A stretch of DNA of 64,000 bases from Siphonodentalium dalli. Taxonomy: Eukaryota; Mollusca; Scaphopoda; Gadilida; Siphonodentaliidae. Shown here one piece after another: positions 25,513 through 38,100 of the stretch (position 1 is the stretch's first letter; each line of letters opens with the position of its first letter). The translations under genes were made by a program, and so were the position numbers. Where the stretch lies: positions 84,169,980-84,233,979 of the forward strand of contig CP136063.1 in assembly GCA_032622095.1 (NCBI GenBank). Direction: 5' to 3'. Under the pieces are notes generated by a model, which saw only the letters and a list, made by a program, of their open reading frames with translations, ran no database searches and had not been told where the DNA came from.

Positions 25513-25659
25513 ATATGCGTAATGCATATACATCGCGGACATAGACTATATAACATCTTTTTTGTAAAATAATAATGGGGCCGACTTCTCTTGACCAATC
25601 TTTAATTTACCGGGCCGACTTCTCTTGGAGACGACTTTGGTTTGGGCCGACTTCTCCAG

Positions 25660-26064
25660 ATACCTTTTGAACTTGGTTTAGCTAACAACCACATGTGAGC
25701 AACGTCAAATATGATTGGTTTAAGACATTTAAGCTGACCAATCGGGATTCTAATTTTACTGCTTATTTTCAAATAACTCAATAATTCAACTTGATAGGTA
25801 TACTGATTTGATTTCGCGTGTGGTACATTTATGAAAACTTTCGCGAAATCTGATTAAGTTTTCTGTAATGTTTTTACCACCGACTTTTAACTAACATTAC
25901 TCTTATTCATCTTAGCTTATCTTATTGAAAGGACTTGTTTTGAGTTAGCATTAATAAGAGTGTTCCGTTGTTATTTGTTGGATATATTTATTGTGATATC
26001 GTTTTTATTTCGCAAAGGTTGAGGTCACCGCTTTGCTGATGTATTCATTCTGAGAGCGACAATC
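25660..26064 (+). promoter_or_regulatory. Presumed 5' flank / 5' UTR of the ARRDC gene
   Basis: This stretch separates the 24.5-25.7 kb transposon from the start codon. A weak TATA-like ATATTTAT lies near 25984, which would put transcription start about 50 nt before the ATG. No CpG-rich promoter or clear initiator is visible and an upstream non-coding exon is possible, so this is positional inference only. Confidence 0.3.
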
Positions 26065-26185
26065 ATGGGAAAATTAACGACCTTCGAAATCCGCTTCAAC
26101 AATGCACCACAAGATGTATTTTATGCGGGACAGACGATCGACGGATCCGTTACTGTTGTGTTGAAGGAACCAATGAAAATGAGAG
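26065..26185 (+). CDS. ARRDC: ARRDC coding exon 1 (start codon; N domain first strands)
   Basis: Encodes residues 1-40 plus one base of codon 41, beginning MGKLTTFEIRFNN and holding the arrestin motif YAGQTIDG. The ATG has A at -3 and G at +4, a good initiation context. An in-frame TGA lies 45 bp upstream (26020-26022), so the reading frame does not extend further in this exon. The donor is GAG|GTGAG at 26186. A TTAA-flanked fold-back MITE begins only about 50 bp into the intron. Confidence 0.93.
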
Positions 26186-29100
26186 GTGAGAAACAGTTTA
26201 GTTCACCACTGTTCATGCACAGATTTCAGACTTTAACCCTTTCAGTGCCAAGTCCGATTTTTGTATCAACCCATATTTCCTTGATCATTTTTCAAATTTA
26301 TTGATTATAATAATGTGATAGCTCCTTCCATCAATGTATCACATTATTATAATCAATAAATTTGAAAAATGATCAAGGAAATATGGGTCGATACAAAAAT
26401 CGGACTTGGCACTGAAAGGGTTAACGGATATGTCTTATTTGAACCTTCAAATGATGTTAATATATGTCGACAAATACACGAACTATATTTCTACAAGCTT
26501 TATAAGCCGGTACTCTTTAAAGCACTGCAAAGTTTTAGCAGTTTTCCATTTCGCAGAAACGTGAAGCAAACCTGCTTTGTTTTTATCATATCAGGAATAG
26601 ACTAAATGTGAACAAAGAACGGTCTTTAATTAGATTGGCATGTAGTAACTGTAGTATAAAGCATGTCCGGAAAAAATTAAGATTCATATTCCTAAAATCA
26701 CGATGGCGAATTAATGGACACGAATTATTAGAGTTATCCAATCCAAGCGTCTAATCCAAGCGGTGACGGCCGGACATTTTCAGAAGGATAAAAACATAAT
26801 AATAATAATCGCATGTGTATGGGCAGGACGAGAACGCGCATATTCAGAGGTCCGCAGAACAAAATTTTACCCCACCCCCAGTAATACTAGGATTAAGTAT
26901 TACTGGGGGTGGGGTCAAATTATGTGCTGTGGACCTGCATGTGCGCCTATTGATAAACCCATGCGCCATATGTGTGTGTATGAATATATAAATGATCTGA
27001 ACTAAAAAATACAAAGCTAAAGTCAGACACTCTGATCTGATACATATATAGGTCAAGGAATACTAGCTAAGTGCATGTACTTCTTGATTGTACGGTTCTC
27101 GTCTGAAAGACTATTCTAGACCGTCTCATAGAAGCAATTGCTTTATTTATAATGCAGTGTACATAATTACAGAACACTTTGTCGTATCACTGTGTACACA
27201 ATAGGCATTGAAATCAATATATATTTGCACGAGTCCCAAATGCTTCGGTTCTTTACATACGAATTGTGTCATATTATTAATCGTTATCAGTGACACTGTG
27301 TCTGATCACATAGGACAGGCTTTACATAACCGAAGCTAGCCGTATCATAGGAGGCCGTAGGCCGAATAGAATACCACCGGCTGAAAGTAGGATATGTAGA
27401 AACCTGTACTATACGTTTACCCTTTCTATACTAAATAGTGGAGCAAAGAGAACCGGAATTAGGCCTTATTTTTCGAGTTCAGGTCAAGTTCGCCGGAATT
27501 CAGGTTCCGCCCATTATTTTTCACCAGAGTTATTGAAAAATGTAATCCAACTGTTTGAATAATATTTCTCTCTATTTCTGGTTAGAATTTAATTGCATAA
27601 CTAAGGGCGACCATGTTCATATACTGTAAGTGAATTATCGGGTCCGCCAATACCCTGGAGTTCGATTTTGGTGTAAAATTTTAGTGAAAAATGAGAAAAT
27701 TCTGGACAGACCACAACAAGACATTAATGATTAATGCGATTAACTTGGCGAAAACGTCTACACGAAGTATATATTTAGTTCCAGCTTGGCGACAAAAGTA
27801 ATGACGACCCTATGGTCTGCCAATGATGCCCCCAATAATCAGGGGGGGGGGGTGTAGTAACAAAATAGCTGGAAGGTATGCCGTTTTTTTTTTGCATCTG
27901 GAATTTTCGGGGACTCACCACCCCCAACCCTGCAAAAAAAAAAAATTACTCCCAATTTTGTTACACATACCACCCACATTTCCCTAATTTTGGTCTAAAA
28001 CCACAAAAAAATCCCTATTGATATCACTCATATAACTGGGAAATGATCTCGTTTAGATAATATGACAGTTTATCCTGTTTCAGAAGCCGTTTTAATTGAA
28101 AAAATATTCAATCAACTACTGGCTGATAGGCATTTGTCTACCACATACAAATGTACATACATTGGTGTTTCCAGGTGAATGTGTGATAAGAGTATGCTAG
28201 GTGGTCAAATTTGACACTGCTAATTGAAAATTCTAATGCATCGATGGAGTGGACAAATACATTCACTCACCAGAAGCTGACATATGCACACAAAACGCTT
28301 GTATAATGTATATGCATCCAATTTTCCAAAAACAATTTATAAATTTCCCAACATATTCAGTGAGATATCATTTCCCCCTGCAAGCCATTACATCAACCAA
28401 AAACATGTGTTTTTGGCTATATTAAGCTAATACCATCTCATGACTGGGAACTCAATCTCCACATATTGACATAGGTAATAATAACATTAGGATATTATTT
28501 ACCAGGCTGCAATTGGAAATATTATTTTCTAAATTGCTGATATCTGCAAACCTATGTCAGTGTGTTTGATACACACAATTCCATAATTTCTAGCTATTTC
28601 CTGATTAGTCGGTCAATCAGCCCATTATCTAGCATTATTATACCACCCCCCCCCCCGCAACGAGCTTACCCCCGCAACGAGTTGTGTCTGTGTGTGTGTG
28701 TGGGGGGGGGGGTATACTGTGGAATCAGCTTGTCCGCCCGTCCGCCCGTCTGTCCGTCCGTGGACAAAATTTTGTCCGAGCTTTTATTCCTACATTTTCT
28801 GGTCAATATTTTTGAAACTTGGCACAGATATTTAGTACCTTGGGAACCTGTGCACCTACGATTATGACGTCTGTCCGACTTTTTTTTTGTGGAGTTGGTC
28901 CCATTTTTCGACATTTTCGCAACATGCATAATTTTATCCGAGCTTTTATTCCTACAATTTTCGGTCAATAGGTTTAAGATTAGGGTTAGGGTTGTGCACC
29001 TGCAATGGGAACTGTTATTTTATTATTTTAACTAAATGTTCACTGACATGTGAAACATCTTAGTATTTTAAAAACACCGGGGGGTATCCTTAGTCCCATT

Positions 29101-32100
29101 GGGACAGTCACACCTCTAGTTCCATACCACTTATGTTAGTCGTTGTTGTGTAGTTTCCGACCGCAGGCCGGTTAGGATGGTCGGAATGGTCGGAATGCAT
29201 TGTGCAGTTCCCTTCACCCTTTCTTATGTTAGTCTAGTGGTGAGACTTCAATTATACTAAATAACAAGCAGCCATTGTGCCGGACTTGGATACTTTAGGT
29301 GTTGTGAGAGTAACAGATCATCTGAGTTGATACACATACAAATAATTCATTGGTTAGCTTGATGCGCTGATCACAGTTATTTTCTAGCCATTAATAGCCA
29401 CATTAATGTTTGGGACATTTGCTCGCTTTTTCCCCATGCACACAATGATCTACATGTAGGCTTAAATGCCTTAGTTACACCAGGACAAGTTTATTTATTT
29501 CAATTTTGCATTTCTCGAAGCTTCTTTACAAAGGGTGACGGGATGGAAGTTTTTCACCTCACCGTCTCATATGCAACATGCCATAATATAGTGTCATCTC
29601 AACTAAGGCCCATATGAGGTCCCAGTAACATAAGAATGGTGTTTTTGCAGTTATAGTATGTTTTAACTGTTACAAATATCAAATATGGCCACAGAAGGTC
29701 TTTGCACGAGGTTTTTAAAAATGCGTTTTTTGCCTCTCGGACCACCGACCCACCCCGGCATACAAATTTGTTATTACCCCCCACCCCCCCCCCCTTTACA
29801 TTTTTTCGTCATACAAAAGTATGGTAGTACCAATGGGGGCAGTATTTAAGGATTGAACTCGAGCTTAGTTCTCGTAATGTAAATCATTGCTCCACATGCT
29901 ATTAATTTGATGAAACATTATGAGGTGTGTGTTGTGTTATGTCTATATATTTTACTATAGTTTACCATGTCATTAGCAAAGAAGGCTCTTTATTTCTCCA
30001 TGCTGGACCCGTGCCATATTAAGTGCGTATATTTAACGTATTTATGGACCTCTTTTGCTCCCCTGAAAATAGTACAAGCGAGCATATATCTGGCTTCAAA
30101 CCGCCGCGGGGCTTATATTAAAAGACCCACTAAATTGTTCGAACCATAGATCAAGCTTACAGTTATAGGCCTGTACATGAACTTTGTCATAACACAGGAG
30201 CAAAATATAGATAATATAATGCACTCATTGGAGCTGCCAATAAACTTGCGCCCATCACAAGTTTGTTATGTTTCTGGTGTCTTGCCAACAAACGTTGGAC
30301 CACGGGAGTTGGGCCCTCTTTTGAGAGACCCATAGCTAATCTACATATCAAATTTTAGTACACGCATCGTCCATGTGTGGACGGACAGAACCCCCCTAAT
30401 ATTTCCGGCTGCTCGCTTGCCCTACTTATGATCTTAGTATCACGTCACGCATATTACTGGTGTGAATGAGATTGGTTGCTGAAGACGTATTTTTCTGTAT
30501 ATACCAATTGGGTTAAATTACTAGTTTGTCTAAAATGTGCTGTGTATGTCATTTCACTTCAGCGGTAAAAATAAACCAGCAAAGACAATTTCAAATGACG
30601 ACGCAACTAAATTCACTAAACCATGCACACGCGGACATTGTGATTAACAATGTTTCAATTTGCACACGCAGTTATCCACTAATATTCGGTCTTCGGAAAC
30701 TTCAAATGGCAGGTGAATGTGATCTAGATATCCCTGGCAGTGTTGGAAAACTGAACTATGAGAACAATTTCAACCAATGTTTTATTTAAACTTCCAACTA
30801 ATGCTGTGTCAGCCATGATTTTTCAACTGTTAAACAGATTGACCAAAGTTGGCGATGTGATATCCCCCCAACACATCAAGCCCATGTCCATGATCCAATG
30901 AACTGACATTCTCATACTTTACTCACGCAGGTATTTACTTGACGGTGAAGGGACAAGCAAATACCAGATTCAGAACCTACGTTGGATCGGGCAAGAGACG
31001 ACGAAGGCGCTGGGTTAGCGCATGGGAAACATATATGAATAATAAATTCCCAGTTTTTGGTAGAGGTAAGCACGCCTTCACCCTTTCTTTACTAAAAGGA
31101 TTCCCCCACCAATGCAGGGGTTTTTTCCCGATCACGTATGTCGGGTGGGTGGGTGGTCGATGGGACCAACAAACAATTTTTTCCGCAACTCATTGTTTTT
31201 TTCTGCAAGACTTTTTGACTGTTTTTGCAATGAGTTTGGCTTAAACGCATTATAATTTCAATATTAAAATAAATGAAAAATTTCACGATGATCAGACAAA
31301 CAGTATAGCCTGTAACCCATGCTAATGGATTGAATTTTGAAATCCAAGATGGTCGCTGGCAGCCAACGTTTTTTTGGCCGAATGACCCCAAAATGACTCG
31401 TTCCTATTTACATGTCAATGTTAACACCCATGACAAATAGTATGCATAGAAATTCATATCCAGCTGTTTACAATGAATTTTCCCCCGTAAATCTCGGTTT
31501 TAACACTAAACGGGGGGTGGGTGTCCAAAAGTGTTCGGGAAAAAACTTCCGAAAACGGAAAAAACATTTGGACGCGGGGGGTGGGTGGGTCCCAAACAAT
31601 GGTCGAAAGGAAAAAATCAGCATACGTGCCTGAAATTGTTTTCCGACCCCCCCCCCCCCCCCTTGACCAATGTACGTATAAATATAGTCTGCTTTTTTCG
31701 AAACGCGCTCATCACCGGATGGCAACAGCCTAGTTGAGGTGGGGAGCGCATTGGAGAAAGAGCTCGCAAAGACCGACCCCTATCTTAAATATTATATGGA
31801 CGGGCTGCACCGGAGCCGATACCAGGTGTAATACAAGTACATAACTATTATTTTCTTCCGACTATTACAGTTATTTCATCTGGATGGTAACCATACACAG
31901 ATGTGCATTTCTTCTATCCCCCAATTCTGTCTTTTTTTTTATCTGTTACCCTCCAGACCTTTACCATCAGAGGGGAGAAGACGTATAAAAGCAAGTTACG
32001 CTTGTTGTCCGATCCCTCTTCATTCATCCATGTACACATTTGTGGTATTTGATGAAAATAATAAATATTGTTTACAATAAGTACATAACTTAAACCCTGG

Positions 32101-35100
32101 TGAAGATATACAACCAAGTGCTGCTAGGAGTTCTAAAAGTATAGGATATACATGTAGGTTGCGTTTAAGCGAGGTCACAGCATAGATATGTATGGTCAAC
32201 CCAGCACACAACACGACTGCATGCATGTAGACCTTGTGCATGGCGGACGAATCAATTCGACCGCAACATGTTCATTTCGCCCGAAGGGGGGAATATCATA
32301 GTGGAAAATTGGATTTACCAATATGAGTAAATGTTAGCCCGAAATTACGATTGCTTCTCTTTGTTATCATATGAAATCGGAGTAAACCAGCTTCGAACCG
32401 GATCAAACCAGCCCAATATATCTTGGCCTGTGTCAATGGTACAACTGTTTACCGAAAACAATTAGCAAAAAGAAAATGAAGATGCATGCATCATTTCGTC
32501 CATGAATTATTTTTACAAAGAATTACTTTTTAAATGTGATACAATGTTTGGTGCATTAAATAACGTATTCTACTAAAGTATGGTGTATATACTATACATA
32601 TTAGCTATGCATATCTCTCTTTTAAACGAGGTAATGTACAGTTTACACGTAATGATTATTTCACCCAACCCTTTGGGTGTTTATTTCACACCACTTTCTG
32701 GGATAACCTGTGTGTCGGCTCATAACATGCGTGCCAATTGAGGAGAACACGCGAAGGATTTGTGTAAATGTTAGCCCAAACGACATTTCGAAGTAACGAC
32801 TGCTTTGTTGTTTATTTCGAGGAATAATACCGCATCATATGAATGCAGCCCAAATATATTGACAGGTGTCAAGGGTCTAACTCGAAACTGAGCAATAAAA
32901 AACTAATATAATAAATACCGAGAATATTTAATTTAACGCCAATGGGTCGTTTATGTGCGTTTAAGAGTGTATTTATGCTTAAAGCAAAGTGAAATAACGA
33001 TCTTAAAATGAATTGGCCGGTATATTTTATTAGTTATCAGGGTTACCAGGGTCGTAGTTGCATAAATTACAATATATTTTTATGCTAAGATAATTGCGTG
33101 GTAATTTGTTTGTTTATAATTGATCGGTATTCAGGTACGTTAACCCAACTCCCATATATGGACATTCCAAATATGGAAAGTGACTAGGGGAACACTCCGA
33201 CGTTCGTACTCATAATCACCAATTTTTGTACCTAGCTTGCCTGTCCTAAGTTTCACGGAAAAATTGCTAAATTTATTCTATTTGTCGTTATATATATATT
33301 TACCACCACGTTTATTATTCCATTCATAAAAATAAAATGAAACAAGCTGAAGATGATATGTTTAAAATTTATTAAGCATGAAACTGACGATAAGTGACAA
33401 GTTGTTATCAGAGTACGTTATACTTGAGATAGTTACGTTACGCACACGGTCCCCTATCGTATTGCGATAATCGAGATGTCAACTTTTCCGCTTTTATAAT
33501 TCTCACTAAGTTTACCGTGTTTATATCCGTTTTATCCTATTTGTTGTTGTGTATTGCATTACTTTGATCAAGTCTGCGCTTGTGTTATTCTCACAAAAGG
33601 TAATGCGTGTTTACATTTCACAATTCTACTGCATAACGCGTCACCGCTCAGTGCACTGGTTCAGTCAACGAGTGCGGCAGAAAAAATTTCACATGTCCGA
33701 GCGCCATTAATTCCTTAAATACGACACTATTTAATCGAATGAGGTCAAATATTCGCATATAACTTGACTCATATGTTATTCTGCACAATTCTGGCCAGTG
33801 CCGACTTTCATTTCGCATTACTTTCGTTTTTATCGAAATATAACCGTTTTCTATGGAGATGTAAATTTGTTCAACATAAAACAAAATCATAGTTTTGCCA
33901 ATTTCAAGCTAGTTTAATACTTTATAGTGCATAATCTGGCTCATCGAGTGATGGTAGACGTTCCTTCAGTGTACACAACAAATATTTGGTCCCAACGAAG
34001 CAGGCTAAAATCCTGAAATTTGTCAATTGACTTTGAGTGTGAAGAAAATATTCATTTAAACTTCCAAAATTGGTTGAAATATGCTCAACAACATTCAGTT
34101 GAATGGTGACATTATTTATAGTCACCGACTAACTTCCACGGTGAATAAAATTTGTTTTTATTGATGACAATTATGTCGCGATTCATAAAAATGTTAATTT
34201 TCGGAAGAAAAAAAATTCATTGTTTCGCCAATTTCAAGCCAAATGTCAGGGCATTACATATAATGATTAAGATTGCTAAAGAACTGGAATAATGAAATGG
34301 GAAACTTTTACTGACATCTGGTAAGGATTGAGGAGCAGTTGCTAGAGGCCCCAACCCCACCCCCATGGAATACGGAATACCACTTAACACAGAAGTTGGA
34401 ATACGGAATACCATATGGAATACATAAAATTATATGAAAACTTCATTTTTTGGAAGGTCGACGTACGAATACCGGTATTTTTGGAATACCGAATACCTCC
34501 CTAACTGAGGGGCCGAAATACGGCGTACCTCATAACAGGGCATGGAATACGGCATACGAAAAAGGGGGTGGGGGCCTCATGCTATGGAGCCTCCCAATAT
34601 ATTGTCTGCTCCACATCTCAATAGAATTCAACAACATTCAGTTGAATGGTGACATTATTTATAGTCACCGACTAACTTCCACGATGAATCAAATTTGTTT
34701 TTATTGGTGACAATTTATGTCGCGAGTGATAAAAATGTAAATTTTCTGAAGAAAAAAATTAATTGGTTTGCGAATTTCAAGCTAGTTTATAGCGAACATG
34801 GGAACCAAGGTTCACTTTATGCCATTTAGGCACACTTCAGAGTGAAATCTGGGCTTATATTTCGGCGAGAATCCAAATCTAGATTCTCGCAAATTACCCT
34901 GGATTCTCATGAAAAAGTATATATGGATTCTCGCAAAATCAGATGAAATATATGCCCTAGTGGAAATATAGTAAATCGTTTAATGTTTTAGAATTTTTGT
35001 TTTCGGAGATTTATATATATGTTTAAAGACATATTATGGACTTTTTCGGGAGCGATAAATTGATAAGTTAGTGCTCAGGCACTTTTCCAACGTGGGGAAT

Positions 35101-38100
35101 GTTATCATTCTACTAACATCACTGAAAATTTCCAAAAAGATCTACCACACCACTCCATATAGAACTACTCCAAATTGTAAATATTTACATCTCGATTCGT
35201 GGGCGCAACTATCGGCTGTAATTAAACAAAAATCATTTTGACACCGAGAGTCATTGCATTTAACTAATATATAAGAATGACGTTGTGTAACATCCAATTG
35301 GATTAATATTCGTAACAAATAACTACTTTGAGAAAGATTATTCTTAATTTCTATTTATTTGATCACTCTGCCCGGTGTCTCCCGGAGTGTTTCACATCAC
35401 TTTAATCAAGGAAGACTGTTAAGAAAAACTGCATTTCAAGACCACCAAACAACTTTCCTTTTTAGGGCCACCAGATCTTCCAAATATGTACTTCTTCCAT
35501 TTTGCTATCAAAGACCGAAAAATGTCTTTAAACTAGAGATCCAAATACCCCCTAAGGGCCCCTCTATCTTGATATATTAAAGACCGAAAAATGTCGTTAA
35601 ACTATAAAGACCGAAAAATGTCGTTAAACTATAAAGACCGAAAAATGTCGTTAAACTAGAGATCCAAATAACCCCTATATCTTGAGATATTATAAAGACC
35701 GAAAATGTCATTAAACTATTAATTGTTGTTGCTGTTGTTTATTAGGGTTTATCGTCATTCTAGTCGCTAGGCCACACACGACATTGTCAATTTTACGGGT
35801 GGAGGAAAGACCACGCAGAGGCTCAATTTCACTGGGAAGTTGTTCCACTGCATGTAGAAACCACCGACCCCCGGAAAGCAATTGACAAACTTGCCCAGAT
35901 ACACGATTCCGGTCACCCTCCCTATGGTGGGGTTCGAACCAGCTTCGTCAGCGCTGGACGGCCTGGGACGAAGTAAATTCACCTGGCACTCTACCGACTG
36001 GACCACCGGGGGCCCCTATTAAACTGTTAAAGACCGAAAATGTCGTTAAATTGCAAAGACCGAAAAATGTCGTTAAACTAGAGATCCAAACATCCCCACC
36101 CATATTTTTAGCTCAACTTTACTTTGTAAAGTTTGAGCTATTGCCATGGCTTTGTCGTCCGTGTGTATGTGTGTACGTAAGGCGTCAACAATGCAGGCTA
36201 CAGGTCGTACCTTTGGTCGGATCATTATGAAATTTGTCATAGCTGTTGACATCAACATTTAGACCAGATTATTAATTTTGGGATCATTCGGAAAAAAAAC
36301 ATGGCCGCCAGTGGCCATCTTGGATTTCAAAATTCAATCCATTAGCACGGGCTACAGGTCGTACTGTTTGTCTGATAATCATGAAATTTGTCAAGAATGT
36401 TAATAATGACATGTGGATGGGAACGAGTCATTTTGGGGTCATTTCGGTCAAAAAACATGGCCGCAGCAGCTATTTTGGATTTTACTCTTTGTATGACTAA
36501 ATCTTTAGCACAGGCTACAGGTCTTACCTTTAGTCTGATCATCGTAAAATTTTTCATGGCTGTTAAAATTGGAATGTAGATGGGAACGAGTCATTTTGGG
36601 GTCATTCGGACAAAAAATATGGCCGCCAGTGGCCATCTTGGATTTCAAAATGTAATCCATTAACACGGGCCACAGGTCGTACTGTTTGTCTGATCATCAT
36701 GAAATTTGTCATGGATGATAATATTGACATGTAGATGGGAATGAGTAATTTTGGGGTTATTCGGCCAAAAAAACATGGCCGCCAGCAGCCATCTTAGATT
36801 TTACTCTTTGTATGACTAAATTCTTTAGCACGGGCTGCCGGTCGTACCTTCAGCCTGATCATAGTAAAATTTGTCATGGATATTAACAATGACATGTAGA
36901 TGGGAACGAGTAATTTTGGGGTCATTCGACCCAAAAACATGGCCGCCAGCAGCCATCTTGGATTTTACTCTTTGTATGACTAAATTCTTTAGCACGGGCT
37001 ACAGGTCGTACTTTCAGTCTGATCATCATAAAATTTGTCAGGAATGTTAATAATGACATGTAGATGGGAACGGGTCATTTTGGGGTCATTCGGTCAATAA
37101 ACATTGCCGCCAGCAGCCATCTTGGATTTTACTCTTTGTATGACTAAATCCTTTAGCACAGGCTACAGGTCGTACATTTAGTCTGATCATCATAAAATTT
37201 GTCATGGCTGTTGAAATTGGAATGTAGATGGGAACGAGTCATTTTGGGGTCATTCAGACAAAAAACATGGCCACCAGTGGCCATCTTGGATATCAAAATT
37301 TAATCCATTAGCACGGTCCACAGGTCGTACTGTTCGTCTGATCATCATGAAATTTGTCATGGATGATAATATTGACATGTAGATGGGAACGAGTAATTTT
37401 GAGGTTATTCGGCCAAAAACATGGCCGCCAGCAGCCACCTTAGATTTTACTCTTTGTATGACTAAATTCTTTAGCACAGGCTACAGGTCGTACTTTCAGT
37501 CTGATCATCATAAAATGTGTCAAGAATGTTAATAATGACATGTAGATGGGAACGAGTCATTTTGGGATCATTTGACCCAAAAACATGGCCGCCAGCAGCC
37601 ATCTTGGATTTTACTCTTTGTATGACTAAATTCTTTAGCACGGGCTACAGGTCGTACTTTCAGTCTGGTCATCATGAAATTTGTCAAGAATGTTAATAAT
37701 GACATGTAGATGGGAAACGAGTCATTTTGGGGTCATTCGGCCAAATAACATGGCCGCCAGCAGCCATCTTGGATTTTACTCTTTGTATGACTAAATCCTT
37801 CAGCGCGGGCTACAGGTCGTACCTTTAGTCTGATCATCATGAATGTTTCATGGCTGTTGAAATTGGAATGTAGATGAGAATGAGACATTTTGGGGACATT
37901 CCGACAAAAAAACATGGCTGCCAGCGACCATATTGGATTTCCAAATTCAATTCTAAATCTTTCCATTCATTGCTCATCACACAAATTTAACTTCTTCTCA
38001 AAGTTGAGCTACAGTGTCATTGACACTTTCATTTGAGACATTAAAGAACGAAATATGTCGTTACACCATTAATGATCATTAATACATAATTTGTGTTTAT

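Larger units (their letters stand above)
24465..25657. mobile_element. DNA element with GAAGTCGGCCCA-type inverted ends, 1.19 kb
   Basis: Left end from 24465: GGAGAAGGCGGCCCAAAAC, then five tandem GAAGTCGGCCC words. The right end reads, on the opposite strand, GGAGAAGTCGGCCCAAACC with further GAAGTCGGCCC copies inward. Between them are one open frame (24782-25180) and three 64-bp tandem units. No clear target duplication. I could not assign a superfamily. Confidence 0.7.

Noticed and set aside
28562-28968. Two 100-codon frames on opposite strands
   Set aside because: Both cross poly-C/poly-G and TG simple repeats at the start of a Helitron-like element.
35767-36006. 79-codon minus-strand frame and a possible functional tRNA gene
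   Set aside because: A and B boxes are present, but no complete cloverleaf with acceptor pairing was found and a SINE body and CAA-rich tail follow. It is a SINE, and the frame is incidental.
36073-37966. Minus-strand frames with repeated MIRLKVRPVA-type peptides
   Set aside because: These are translations of the 161-bp tandem monomers, in different frames from unit to unit.
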